Shown: positions 41,130 through 49,214 of the stretch, in pieces
Layout: every line of letters begins with the position of its first letter
How positions within the stretch are numbered: position 1 is the stretch's first letter
Source of the DNA: Pseudomonas songnenensis
GTDB taxonomy: Bacteria; Pseudomonadota; Gammaproteobacteria; Pseudomonadales; Pseudomonadaceae
DNA: 64,000 nucleotides
Assembly (NCBI RefSeq): GCF_003696315.1
Contig: NZ_RFFN01000001.1
Coordinates: forward strand, 62,001 to 126,000
Direction of reading: 5' to 3'
Notes under the pieces: model-generated
Databases searched by the model: none
Seen by the model: the letters and a program-made list of their open reading frames with translations, nothing else
What the model was told of the DNA's origin: nothing
Made by a program: the position numbers and the translations under genes

Positions 41130-42389
41130 ATGAAAACAATCGCAGTCATCGGTGGCGGCATCACCGGCGTCACCACCGCCTATGCCCTGGCCAAGCGCGG
41201 CTTCTCGGTCACCCTGCTGGAAAAGCACCGCTACGCGGCGATGGAAACCTCGTTCGCCAACGGCGGCCAGCTGTCGGCCTCCAATGCCGAGGTCTGGAAC
41301 CACTGGTCGACCATCGTCAAGGGTCTCAAGTGGATGCTCAAGAGCGATGCGCCGCTGCTGGTCAATCCCAAGCCAAGCTGGCACAAGCTCTCCTGGTTTG
41401 CCGAGTTCATCGGCTCGATCCCCAATTACCGCAAGAACACCGTCGAGACCGCGCGCCTGGCCATCGCCGCGCGCGAGCATCTGTTCGCCTGGGCTGACGA
41501 GGAAGGCATCGACTTCGACCTGAAAAAGAAAGGCATCCTGCACATCTACCGTGACAAGGCCGGCTTCGAGCATGCCGGGCTGGTTTCCCGCCTGCTTGCC
41601 GAAGGCGGTCTGCCGCGGCGCAGCGTGACGCCCGAGGAGATGCGCGCCATCGAGCCGACCCTGGCCGGCAGCTATTACGGTGGCTACTTCACCGAGTGCG
41701 ATTCCACCGGCGACATCCACAAGTTCACCCATGGCCTGGCCACGGCGATCGAGCGGCTTGGGGTGCGTTGTTTGTATGGCGAGGACGTGCAGGCGGTGGC
41801 CACTGACGGCAAGCGCGCAACCGTGACGCTGGGCGGCGTTGCCGGTGGCGAGCGCCTGGAGTTCGATGGCCTGGTGATCTGCGCCGGCACTGCCAGCCGT
41901 GGACTGGCCGCGCAGCTCGGCGACCGCGTCAACATCTATCCGGTCAAGGGCTACTCGATCACCGTCAACCTGACCGACGAAGTCAGCCGCGCCTCGGCTC
42001 CCATCGTCAGCCTGCTCGACGACGAGACCAAGCTGGTCAGCAGCCGCCTCGGTGACGATCGCTTCCGCGTCGCCGGCACCGCCGAGTTCAACGGCTACAA
42101 CCGTGACATCCGTGCCGATCGCATCCGCCCGCTGGTGGACTGGGTCAACCAGTGCTTCCCAGGCGTCAACACCCGCAGCGTGGTGCCTTGGGCCGGCCTG
42201 CGGCCGATGATGCCGAACATGATGCCCAAGGTTGGCCGCGGCAGCTCGCCGTGCGTGTTCTACAACACCGGCCACGGGCACCTGGGCTGGACGCTGAGCG
42301 CGATCACCGCGGATATGGTCGGTGACGTGGTGGCGCAAAGCCTGGGCCGCCCGGCTCCGGTCGCGTCCGGGCAGACAGCCGTCGCCTAG
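41130..42389 (+). CDS. FAD-dependent D-amino-acid dehydrogenase (DadA-like)
   Basis: A 419-aa flavoprotein of the D-amino-acid dehydrogenase/glycine oxidase superfamily. The FAD motif is IGGGITG near residue 7; ETSFANGGQLSASNAEVWNHW near 40, VNPKPSWHKLSWFAEFIGSIP near 80 and FYNTGHGHLGWTLSAITADMVG near 385 mark the DadA group. Glycine-riboswitch control implies that glycine, or something made with or from it, is linked to its substrate. It is the only gene under that riboswitch and is flanked by mdcM and the LysR gene mdcR. The start at 41130 follows GGAG at 41118-41121. Confidence 0.88.
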   Translation: MKTIAVIGGGITGVTTAYALAKRGFSVTLLEKHRYAAMETSFANGGQLSASNAEVWNHWSTIVKGLKWMLKSDAPLLVNPKPSWHKLSWFAEFIGSIPNYRKNTVETARLAIAAREHLFAWADEEGIDFDLKKKGILHIYRDKAGFEHAGLVSRLLAEGGLPRRSVTPEEMRAIEPTLAGSYYGGYFTECDSTGDIHKFTHGLATAIERLGVRCLYGEDVQAVATDGKRATVTLGGVAGGERLEFDGLVICAGTASRGLAAQLGDRVNIYPVKGYSITVNLTDEVSRASAPIVSLLDDETKLVSSRLGDDRFRVAGTAEFNGYNRDIRADRIRPLVDWVNQCFPGVNTRSVVPWAGLRPMMPNMMPKVGRGSSPCVFYNTGHGHLGWTLSAITADMVGDVVAQSLGRPAPVASGQTAVA

Positions 42390-42399
42390 TCATGCAGTT

Positions 42400-42715
42400 G
42401 TAGGGTGGAAGACGGCGACCTCTTCCACCTTTGCGCGCCGGCTCTGCACCCACGATGTGGCTGGCTTCACGTCGGGTGCAGGCTTGTGCGTTCCGGCCCT
42501 GCGTTGATTGGCCATGTGGGGGCATTGGCGTCATCGTAATCCTGTGGCGTTGCGAAAGGCTGTGTGGGCAAGCTCCGCGTTATCCACCCTACGTCGCCCA
42601 ATACAGCGGTCGTAGGGTGGAAGACGGCCAAGCCTCTTCCACCGCTGCGGCGCCGATCATCCCGTTCCGGCTGGCTGACGCGTGGAAAACCGTCGCGCGG
42701 GTTTTAAACCCTACG
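42400..42715. repeat. Cluster of four REP-like elements between the dehydrogenase and mdcR genes
   Basis: Units lie at 42400-42428 (GTAGGGTGGAAGACGGC with TCTTCCACC), 42565-42593 (GGCAAGCTCCGCG with TTATCCACCCTACG), 42612-42642 (GTAGGGTGGAAGACGGC with TCTTCCACC) and 42681-42715 (CGTGGAAAACC with TTTAAACCCTACG). The last overlaps the stop codon of the LysR gene. The 321-bp gap contains no gene; the elements probably act as mRNA ends for the two convergent genes. Confidence 0.82.
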
Positions 42716-43658
42716 GCGTTTCAGGCTTGGCACCCTCGCCCTGCTCCAGCGCACGCCGCGCATACATCCGGCATTCGGCGAGCAGCGCCAGCAGGTTGGG
42801 GTCGCGTTCCTTGGCCTTGAGGAACACCACGCCGATATGCTGCTGCAGCCGGTAGCGCGCCTGCAGCGGGATCAGCCGCACCCGTGATTCGTAGACCATG
42901 CCCACGCGCCCCGGCAGCAGCGCGTAACCGACCCCGGAATTGACCATGCTGAGCAGGGTGAAGATGTCGTTAACCTGCATCGCCACCTTCGGTTCGAAGC
43001 CCGCCTGCTGGAACACCCGGTTGCCGTCCTGATGGGTGGCGAAGCCCTGCGACAGGGTGATGAATGTGGCGTCACGCAGATTGCTGAGATCCACCTCGCT
43101 CTGGTTGGCGAAGGGCGAGTCGGCAGGCGCGGCGAGGAAGATGTCATCGGAAAACAGCTGCACCTGGGCGCAGTCCGGGTCGGCCACGCTCTCGTTGAGC
43201 GACACCAAGATTGCGTCGAGCTCCATGTTCTTCAGCTTGTAGAGCAGGTCGACGTTGGAGCCGAGGATCAGGTCGATGTTGAGTTCGCTGCGGCGCAGCT
43301 TCAGGCCCATGATCAGCTGCGGCACGGTTTTCACCGTTAGCGAATACAGCGCACCGAGCTTGAAGCGCTCGGCCGAGAAGCCGGCGGCCTCGCGGGTCTG
43401 GCGCACCGTCTCGAGCACGTCCTTGACCAGCTGCTGGGCGCGCTCTTCGAGCACGTAGGCGCTCTCCAGCGGAATCAGGTTGCGCCCCTCGTGCTTGAAC
43501 AACGGGCAGCGCAGCGCGCTTTCCAGGGAATGGATGGCGCGGTGCACGCTGACGTTGCTGGTGTTCAGCTCGACCGCCGCCTTACCCAGATTGCCGCTGC
43601 GCATGAAGGCCAGAAACACTTCCAGCTTCTTCAGGGTCAGCTCTTCGTCGATCTGCAT
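42711..43658 (-). CDS. mdcR: LysR-type regulator of malonate utilisation
   Basis: A 315-aa LysR-type regulator. The helix-turn-helix MRSGNLGKAAVELNTSNVSVHRAIHSLESALRCPLF is at residues 19-54, and the substrate domain begins near 90 (FKLGALYSLTVKTVPQLIMG). The sequence strongly recalls Pseudomonas MdcR. It would activate mdcABCDEGHLM in the presence of malonate, perhaps through the inverted repeat upstream of mdcA. Here it is convergent and about 2 kb from mdcM, with the riboswitch-dehydrogenase unit between. The start at 43658 opens MQIDEELTLKKLEVFL. Confidence 0.85.
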   Translation of the reverse strand: MQIDEELTLKKLEVFLAFMRSGNLGKAAVELNTSNVSVHRAIHSLESALRCPLFKHEGRNLIPLESAYVLEERAQQLVKDVLETVRQTREAAGFSAERFKLGALYSLTVKTVPQLIMGLKLRRSELNIDLILGSNVDLLYKLKNMELDAILVSLNESVADPDCAQVQLFSDDIFLAAPADSPFANQSEVDLSNLRDATFITLSQGFATHQDGNRVFQQAGFEPKVAMQVNDIFTLLSMVNSGVGYALLPGRVGMVYESRVRLIPLQARYRLQQHIGVVFLKAKERDPNLLALLAECRMYARRALEQGEGAKPETP

Positions 43659-43738
43659 GGCCGTTGCTCCGCGGTCGGGCAGACGATTATGCCGAACTCG
43701 TCCTCAGGCGGGGCGCGAAAGCGGAGCAGTGCTGGCGA

Positions 43739-43945
43739 TCAGGACAGGGCGAGTTCTTCGTCTTCCGGAATCTCGTCCGTGACGTATACGCGTGCGTGTT
43801 CGCTCTGGGCGTCCTCGATACGCAGGCCGAAATAGGTTTCGTCATTGGCGTCCCAGAACGCCTCGACCTGCTCAAGTGAGGCCTGCTCGAGCAGGACCTG
43901 GCCGGTGTGCTCGAGGATGATGGAATAGCGGCGATTGGCGGACAT
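43739..43945 (-). CDS. Small conserved-looking hypothetical protein
   Basis: A 68-aa acidic protein (MSANRRYSIILEHTGQVLLEQASLEQVEAFWDAND...) with regular alternation of hydrophobic and charged residues, as expected of a small globular fold. No domain is recognised. Codon use looks like that of its neighbours, unlike the AT-richer DNA just to its right. It has no close gene partner; the mdcR start lies 80 bp to its left in the same orientation. The ribosome site is weak. Confidence 0.6.
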   Translation of the reverse strand: MSANRRYSIILEHTGQVLLEQASLEQVEAFWDANDETYFGLRIEDAQSEHARVYVTDEIPEDEELALS

Positions 43946-44147
43946 GAAAAGTGACTCTGATCATCGGAAGGGCTGCACCCGCAGCTGTGATGTCATTTTG
44001 TCACTTCGCGCGGCTTAATCCCTGTCCGTTCATCGCCCGCCGGCGTTCAGCTGCCGAACGGTTGTCCACACTAAGCTGGTTTAACGTCTCAGCAGCCGCA
44101 TTGCTCTACTGCGTCATCTGTGGACGGATGTTTGCCCGAACGGGCGG

Positions 44148-44495
44148 TTAGCTGCCGGTATCCTCAAGCAGTCTTTGGATCGTCTCGCGAAAAGCTGAAA
44201 TGTTTCCGTGGGGTCCTTTCAGAGCAATCAAGGCGTCGCGTAGCCCGATCAGCTTTTCCAACTCTGTGCTACTGGCGTCTTTGCTTTGCCAAAGGCTCGG
44301 CGCATCAACGGCCGGTTCTGAATTTTGCCGGGCGAGGCTCTGATCGGCACTTTGAGTAGCTGAGTGTTCCCCGACACGCAGGGAGCAACTGTCATCGTGC
44401 GCCTCGATTGACTCAATGTTACAGACGTATTTTTCTTCCGGCCCGTCAGAAAGTTCGCTGACTTGCTTGGAAGCGACCGATCCACTGTTGGTCAT
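44148..44495 (-). CDS. Hypothetical protein in a low-GC segment
   Basis: A 115-aa acidic protein of unknown function. The first 75 residues are Ser/Glu-rich and probably disordered, with two cysteines (KYVCNIESIEAHDDSCSLR). The C-terminal 40 residues (STELEKLIGLRDALIALKGPHGNISAF) look like a helical domain. Support for a real gene is a good AGGAAGGAGCGAAGTC ribosome site and an ATGA overlap with a 32-aa ORF upstream. Base composition is visibly more AT-rich than its neighbours, suggesting recent acquisition. Confidence 0.5.
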   Translation of the reverse strand: MTNSGSVASKQVSELSDGPEEKYVCNIESIEAHDDSCSLRVGEHSATQSADQSLARQNSEPAVDAPSLWQSKDASSTELEKLIGLRDALIALKGPHGNISAFRETIQRLLEDTGS

Positions 44496-44590
44496 GACTT
44501 CGCTCCTTCCTGACTGCCAGGGAAATTGCTGTCATTGACCGGCTTTCTGGCAAGTTCCAGATAATGCTTGCTGAGTGCGCTGGCGTGCAT
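44492..44590 (-). CDS. Possible 32-aa small ORF coupled to the next gene
   Basis: The frame MHASALSKHYLELARKPVND continues to a TGA that overlaps the ATG of the 115-aa gene (ATGA at 44492-44495). The open frame extends about 19 codons further upstream to a TAA without another ATG. The overlap and shared strand suggest translational coupling. It could be a leader peptide, a small protein or the remnant end of a longer gene. Confidence 0.35.
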   Translation of the reverse strand: MHASALSKHYLELARKPVNDSNFPGSQEGAKS

Positions 44591-44672
44591 TGGGTGTCTT
44601 CCGTGACGCTCAAGTTCGATCCATGAACTTTTGAAACAGCCGAATATTTAAGAGCGGCATGTTTCCGAGAAA

Positions 44673-44916
44673 GGAGGTGCGCAACTTCTTGCGCACCTTC
44701 CCCTGCGCAACAAATTGCACAGGGCCTTATGGGGTGGGCATCCTAGACGGGGGGTATGCCTCATTCAAGGCGAGAAGTGTGATCTCTGTTGCAGTGGGAA
44801 ATATTAGCCGGCAAACGACGGAACTAATTCAAAAGTGCCGGGAAAGTTGCGTCTGCGATCTATTTAAACTTGTGCGAAATAAACCAGTTGCATGTAAGTC
44901 ATCACTTACATGCAAC
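44673..44916. other. Low-GC non-coding stretch with three strong hairpins
   Basis: Three inverted repeats occur close together. The first has a 10-bp perfect stem (AGGTGCGCAA at 44675-44684, arm 44689-44698, loop CTTC). The second follows at once (CCCTGCGCAA at 44701-44710, arm 44715-44724, 9 of 10 paired). The third has a 13-bp perfect stem (GTTGCATGTAAGT at 44887-44899, arm 44904-44916, loop CATC). No T-run follows the first two. The third lies 57 bp beyond the stop of the mutarotase gene and could end its transcript. The first two may belong to a structured RNA. Confidence 0.5.
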
Positions 44917-44972
44917 TATCTACTCGATCACAGACAGATGATTGGTGCTGTTATAGCCGACGCGGCGGCTAT

Positions 44973-45875
44973 TCAGTGCGCGGGGATTGCGGTGACTGAC
45001 ACGCCCAACAGGTGCTGCTGGCCTGGCTGCAAGACCACCACGTCGTCCAGTACGTTGGCTGTCTCGATGCAGGCCATGCGCTGCCAGGCGTCGTCGGCGA
45101 AGCTCGACAGGCGCTTGGCCTTGTCGATCCAGGGGTTCCACAGCACCGCGGAGCGCGAGCCGCGGGTGGTCAGCCGGATGCTGCGTTTCCATGCCGGGTC
45201 GATGAGCTTCAGGGTCGTCGGGAGCTGCAAGTAGATGCGGTCGGTTTCGCCGTTGAACGCCAGGTCGCCGTCCTGCTGCTGGCGCTGCTCCCAATCCAGC
45301 AGCGTATCGATGTAAGGGCAGCTGGCCAGGCCTTCGGCGCGGATCTGATGGATGTCGCTGACAGCGAAGTAGCTGTGCAGGGCCTGGCTGATGGTGACTG
45401 CCTCCGTACCGACGTTGCGGCTGCTGAGGCTGAGCTCCAGCTCGTCGGTCAGGCGGATCTGCAGCGTCAGTTCGACCCGGTGCGGCCAGCCCGGCAGTGC
45501 GCCGAGCGCCTGCGGGCAGTGGAACTCGAGAATCGCCGTATCGCCTTCGCCGCGCTGCTCCCGCAGTTGCCAGGGCAGGGCGCGTACCAGGCCGTGGAAG
45601 GGTGCGGGTTGCTCGCCGTGGTAGCTCGCCCGGACCTCTTGTGGGTTGCGCGCCAGATCGCCGAACCATGGCCAGCACACGGGTACGCCTCCCCGTACCG
45701 ATTGGCCTTGTTCGAAGGCGGCCTCCTCGCTGAGCCAGATGATCGGCGGCGCATCGCCCTGGCGATAGCTGAGGATCTGCGCGCCCTGTTCGGCGATCAG
45801 CAGTTCGTCCTCACCGCGGCGTACTCGCCAGCAGGCGAGCTGGTTCATTTCGATGCGTTGGATATCGACAGGCAT
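44973..45875 (-). CDS. D-hexose-6-phosphate mutarotase (YeaD-like aldose 1-epimerase family)
   Basis: A 300-aa beta-sandwich epimerase of the YeaD group, which interconverts anomers of hexose 6-phosphates. Typical segments are GAQILSYRQGDAPPIIWLSE near residue 32, VRGGVPVCWPWFG near 62, FHGLVRALPW near 92 with a catalytic-site histidine, ALHSYFAVSDI near 165 with the second histidine, and VLWNPWIDKAKRLSSFADD near 245. It is a single gene followed by the low-GC hairpin region. Confidence 0.88.
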   Translation of the reverse strand: MPVDIQRIEMNQLACWRVRRGEDELLIAEQGAQILSYRQGDAPPIIWLSEEAAFEQGQSVRGGVPVCWPWFGDLARNPQEVRASYHGEQPAPFHGLVRALPWQLREQRGEGDTAILEFHCPQALGALPGWPHRVELTLQIRLTDELELSLSSRNVGTEAVTISQALHSYFAVSDIHQIRAEGLASCPYIDTLLDWEQRQQQDGDLAFNGETDRIYLQLPTTLKLIDPAWKRSIRLTTRGSRSAVLWNPWIDKAKRLSSFADDAWQRMACIETANVLDDVVVLQPGQQHLLGVSVTAIPAH

Positions 45876-45952
45876 GGGGAATCTCGTAAGGGTTCGGGTT
45901 TGCGTCTGACCGCAGAGTGAGGGCGGGATTCAGCCGGAGCGGTCAAAGGGTG

Positions 45953-45978
45953 ACTGCCTCCTTGCGCAAGGAGGCAGT
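45953..45978. terminator. Perfect 26-bp palindrome, probable transcription terminator
   Basis: ACTGCCTCCTTGC (45953-45965) is followed directly by its reverse complement (45966-45978) with no spacer. It lies 7 bp beyond the stop of the amino acid permease gene. Only a short CCCTTTG follows on the minus strand, so it resembles an I-shaped terminator. Confidence 0.6.
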
Positions 45979-45985
45979 GCGGGAA

Positions 45986-46675
45986 TCAGCGTCCCTGGCA
46001 GGCGTCGACCCGCAGCCAGCGCTCCAGCAGTTTGAAGCCCTGCATCAGCACGAAGGCGATCAGCAGATAGATCAGGCCGGCGGTGAGGAACATTTCCTCG
46101 TGCAGGTAGGTGCGGGCGGCGATCTTGCGCGCCATGCCGGTCAATTCCAGCAGGGTGATGGTGCTGGCCAGCGCGCTGGCCTTGAGCATCAGGATCACTT
46201 CGTTGCTGTAGGCCGGCAGGCCGATGCGTGTGGCACGCGGCAGGATGATGTGCAGCAGTGCCTGGCTGCGCGACATGCCCAGCGCGCGGGCGGCTTCGAT
46301 TTCGCCGTGAGGCACATTCTGGATCGCGCCGCGGATGATCTCGGCAATATAGGCCGCGGTGTGCAGCGTCATGGTGATGATGGCGCACCAGTACGGGTCA
46401 CGCAGGTATGGCCAGAGCGCACTCTGGCGCACCACGTCGAACTGTGCCATGCCGTAGTAGACCAGGAACAGCTGGACCAGCAGCGGTGTGCCGCGGAAGA
46501 AGAAGATGTAGCCGTAGGGCAATGCACGCACCGCTAGGTGCCGGGAAGAACGAGCGATGCCCAGTGGCACGGCGACGATCAGACCGGCGATCACCGATAC
46601 GCCGACCAGTTGCAGGGTCAGCCAGGCGCCGTCGATGAAGCTTGGCAGCCACTTGATGAAGATTTCCCAGGTCAT
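45986..46675 (-). CDS. Polar amino acid ABC transporter permease (HisM/ArtM-like)
   Basis: A 229-aa inner-membrane permease with about five hydrophobic helices. The amino-acid-permease signature FRGTPLLVQLFLVYYGMAQF is near residue 60, and the EAA loop GEIEAARALGMSRSQALLHIILPRATR is near 130. It is the last gene of a four-gene operon (ATPase, binding protein, permease, permease) and overlaps the previous permease gene by four bases. The best-matching substrate class is basic amino acids or opines; exact specificity is unknown. Confidence 0.9.
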   Translation of the reverse strand: MTWEIFIKWLPSFIDGAWLTLQLVGVSVIAGLIVAVPLGIARSSRHLAVRALPYGYIFFFRGTPLLVQLFLVYYGMAQFDVVRQSALWPYLRDPYWCAIITMTLHTAAYIAEIIRGAIQNVPHGEIEAARALGMSRSQALLHIILPRATRIGLPAYSNEVILMLKASALASTITLLELTGMARKIAARTYLHEEMFLTAGLIYLLIAFVLMQGFKLLERWLRVDACQGR

Positions 46676-47367
46676 GCTGCGCTCCGCACGAAGCCACGGC
46701 CGGCACGTTTTTCAAGGAAGTGCATGCCCACCATGGCGACGATGGTCAGGCACAGGTAGATGAAGGCTGCCACCAGGAAGAAGGTGAAGGGTTCCTTGCT
46801 GGCGGTCACCGCGATCTGCGAGCGACGCATGATTTCCTCAAGGCCGATCACCGAGACCAGCGCGGTGTCCTTCATCAGGATCATGAACAGGTTGCCGAGG
46901 CCAGGCAGGGCCAGGCGCCACATCTGCGGCAGGATCAGGCGGGTAAAGATGCGCCGTTTGCCCAGGCCCAGTGCCAGGCCGGCTTCACGGTGGCCTTTGG
47001 GAATGGCTAGCAGTGCGCCGCGGAACACTTCGGTGGCGTAGGCGCCAAAGCACAGACCCAGGGCAATGGTGCCGGCGGCGAACGGGCTGAGCGCGAGATT
47101 CTCGATGCCGAACAGCTCGCCGATGCCGCGAATCATGCTGATGGTGCCGAAATAGATCAGCAGCACCCAGAGCAGCTCGGGTACGCCGCGCACGATGGTC
47201 GAGTAGGTGCCGCCCAGCCAGCGCAGCGCGCTGTAGGGTGAGGTCTTGGCGAGTGCGCCGAGCAGGCCGAGCACCAGCCCCAGCGCCAGGGAGGCGAGGG
47301 CCAGCTGGATGGTCATCCAGGTGCCGGCGATCAAGGCCGGACCGAATCCGTGAAGGTCAGGAATCAT
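46672..47367 (-). CDS. Polar amino acid ABC transporter permease (HisQ-like)
   Basis: A 231-aa inner-membrane permease that pairs with the following permease. It shows the signature IVRGVPELLWVLLIYFGTISM near residue 58 and the EAA loop GHREAGLALGLGKRRIFTRLILPQMWR near 135. It starts 64 bp after the binding-protein gene, and a strong hairpin lies in that gap. Its stop overlaps the HisM-like start by four bases. Confidence 0.9.
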   Translation of the reverse strand: MIPDLHGFGPALIAGTWMTIQLALASLALGLVLGLLGALAKTSPYSALRWLGGTYSTIVRGVPELLWVLLIYFGTISMIRGIGELFGIENLALSPFAAGTIALGLCFGAYATEVFRGALLAIPKGHREAGLALGLGKRRIFTRLILPQMWRLALPGLGNLFMILMKDTALVSVIGLEEIMRRSQIAVTASKEPFTFFLVAAFIYLCLTIVAMVGMHFLEKRAGRGFVRSAA

Positions 47368-47379
47368 AGGAACTCAAAC

Positions 47380-47422
47380 ACCGAAGCCCGATCGGCCAGC
47401 AGGCTGGCGATCGGGCTTCGGT
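47380..47422. promoter_or_regulatory. Strong intercistronic hairpin between binding-protein and permease genes
   Basis: ACCGAAGCCCGATCG (47380-47394) pairs with CGATCGGGCTTCGGT (47408-47422). The inner GCCAGC and GCTGGC continue the stem with one bulged base, leaving a loop of AG. Such a stem after a periplasmic-binding-protein gene can protect the upstream mRNA from 3' exonucleases or partly stop transcription, raising receptor over permease. Confidence 0.7.
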
Positions 47423-47431
47423 TCGGTTGGA

Positions 47432-48187
47432 TCAGTAAATGCTGAAAGGGAAGTACTTGTCGTTGATCTGCTTGTAGGTGCCGTCGGCGATGATTTCAGC
47501 TAGCGCCTTGTTCAGCCGCTCGCGCAGTTCATCGTTGCCCTTGCGCACGGCGATGGCGATCTTGTCGTCATCGAATACCGGCTCGCCCTTGAACTCGAAG
47601 TTCTTGCCGGCATCGCTCTTGAGCCATTCCCACTGCACGAAGGTGTCGGCCAGGATGCCGTCGACGCGACCTGAGGCCAGGTCCAGATAGGCGTTTTCCT
47701 GGGTGTCGTAGAGCTTGATGTCGACGACGCGATCCAGGTTGTCTTCCAGCCAGGTACCGGCGATGGTCGCGCGCTGCGCACCAATCACCTTGCCTTTCAG
47801 ATAGCCTTCGTCAGTCTGAAACTCGACGTTCTTCGGCGCCACGAACTGCAGCTTGTTGGTGTAGTAATGGTCGGTGAAGTCGACGGCGTTCTTGCGTTCC
47901 TCGGTGACCGACATGGAGGCGGCGAGGAAGTCGAACTTGCCGGCGTTCAGCGCCGGGATGATGCCGTCCCAGTCGGAGGTAACCACCTCGCACTCGACCT
48001 TCATCTTGGCGCACAGCGCGTGGGAGATATCCAGGTCGAAGCCGACCACCTTGCCGCTGGCGTCGATCAGGTTGAAGGGTGGGTAGGCGCCTTCGGTACC
48101 AATCCGTAGTTTTTCCGCCGCGAATGCCTGGGTGCCGATGATCAGCGAGGCAGCAGCGGTCAGCAGGATCTTCTTATAGCTCTTCAT
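47432..48187 (-). CDS. Amino acid ABC transporter substrate-binding protein (HisJ/OccT-like)
   Basis: A 251-aa periplasmic receptor with signal peptide MKSYKKILLTAAASLIIGTQAFA. The mature start AEKLRIGTEGAYPPFNLIDASGKVVGFDLDI is the classic type 3 binding-protein pattern, and SMSVTEERKNAVDFTDHYYTNKLQFV holds conserved ligand-site residues. It resembles lysine/arginine/ornithine, octopine and nopaline receptors. The ATG at 48187 is chosen over one five codons upstream because it gives the clean signal. The ATPase gene is 15 bp upstream. Confidence 0.92.
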   Translation of the reverse strand: MKSYKKILLTAAASLIIGTQAFAAEKLRIGTEGAYPPFNLIDASGKVVGFDLDISHALCAKMKVECEVVTSDWDGIIPALNAGKFDFLAASMSVTEERKNAVDFTDHYYTNKLQFVAPKNVEFQTDEGYLKGKVIGAQRATIAGTWLEDNLDRVVDIKLYDTQENAYLDLASGRVDGILADTFVQWEWLKSDAGKNFEFKGEPVFDDDKIAIAVRKGNDELRERLNKALAEIIADGTYKQINDKYFPFSIY

Positions 48188-48202
48188 GCGGTGTTGCTCC
48201 AT

Positions 48203-48976
48203 TTAGCGATGGCTGGACATGAATTGTTTACAGCGCGCCGATTGAGGATTGTCAAATACCTGCTCGGGCGTTCCCTGCTCCTCGACCAGACCCTGGTGGA
48301 GGAACACCACTTCGCTGGATACCTGCTTGGCGAAATTCATTTCGTGGGTGACGAGCAGCATAGTCCGGCCTTCCTCGGCGAGCGACCGGATCACTGCAAG
48401 CACTTCTTGTACCATTTCCGGGTCCAGCGCCGAGGTGGGCTCGTCGAACAGGATCACCTTGGGCTGCATCGCCAGCGTGCGGGCGATCGCCGCGCGCTGC
48501 TGCTGGCCACCGGAAAGCTGATTGGGGTAGACGTGGCGCTTGTCGGCGATGCCGACCTTGGCCAGCAGGGCTTCGGCCACCTCGGTGGCTTCGGCCTTGC
48601 TCTGGCCCAGCACGCGGCGCGGCGCCTCGATGATGTTGTCGAGGATGGTCATGTGCGGCCAGAGGTTGAAGTTCTGGAACACGAAGCCCAGCTCGCTGCG
48701 AATCCGGTTGAGCTGCTTGCCGTCGGCGGCGACCAGGTCACCCTGCTTGTCGCGCTTTAGCTTGAGCTGCTCGCCGGCCACCAGGATCTCGCCCTCATGG
48801 GGGTTTTCCAGAAGGTTGATGCAGCGCAGGAAGGTGGACTTGCCGGAGCCTGAAGAGCCGAGGATGGAAATCACATCGCCGTCACGAGCGGTCAGCGAGA
48901 TGCCTTTGAGAACTTCCAGATCGCCGTAGCGCTTGTGCAGGTTGCGGATTTCCAGTGCAGGGATGGCCTCGGCCAT
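48203..48976 (-). CDS. Amino acid ABC transporter ATP-binding protein
   Basis: A 257-aa ATPase of the HisP/ArtP/GlnQ group and first gene of the transporter operon. Walker [10 protein letters not shown] is near residue 40, signature [14 protein letters not shown] near 155 and Walker [17 protein letters not shown] near 175; the H-loop histidine is in [12 protein letters not shown]. An insertion after Walker A ([23 protein letters not shown]) is typical of histidine and opine systems. The start at 48976 ([18 protein letters not shown]) is preferred to a long upstream extension. Confidence 0.93.
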   Translation of the reverse strand: MAEAIPALEIRNLHKRYGDLEVLKGISLTARDGDVISILGSSGSGKSTFLRCINLLENPHEGEILVAGEQLKLKRDKQGDLVAADGKQLNRIRSELGFVFQNFNLWPHMTILDNIIEAPRRVLGQSKAEATEVAEALLAKVGIADKRHVYPNQLSGGQQQRAAIARTLAMQPKVILFDEPTSALDPEMVQEVLAVIRSLAEEGRTMLLVTHEMNFAKQVSSEVVFLHQGLVEEQGTPEQVFDNPQSARCKQFMSSHR

Positions 48977-49214
48977 GAAGGGTCCTCTTTCAGACCGGCG
49001 ATGGCCGCCAGGGTCCGGATATTCTGTTGGTGCGCTCCGCGCGAACTGCTCGCCATCCTGGCGAGGCGCAAACCTAGCATGCACCGCGGCATGCGCCAAG
49101 CGCCGATAAAGCGAGGCGCGCGGGCTGTGGGTTTCGAAAAGCTGCCATCTGTCGCCAACCACCGTTTTCGCTGGCGACTTCTTATCGTCTGCGCCGGCCG
49201 CCGTCGAGCGGCCC

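Noticed and set aside
44659-45234. A 191-codon open frame on the plus strand, Cys-rich, starting in the low-GC stretch
   Set aside because: Nearly half of it runs antisense through the mutarotase gene, its ribosome site is weak, and its first part covers the strong hairpins at 44675-44724 and 44887-44916.
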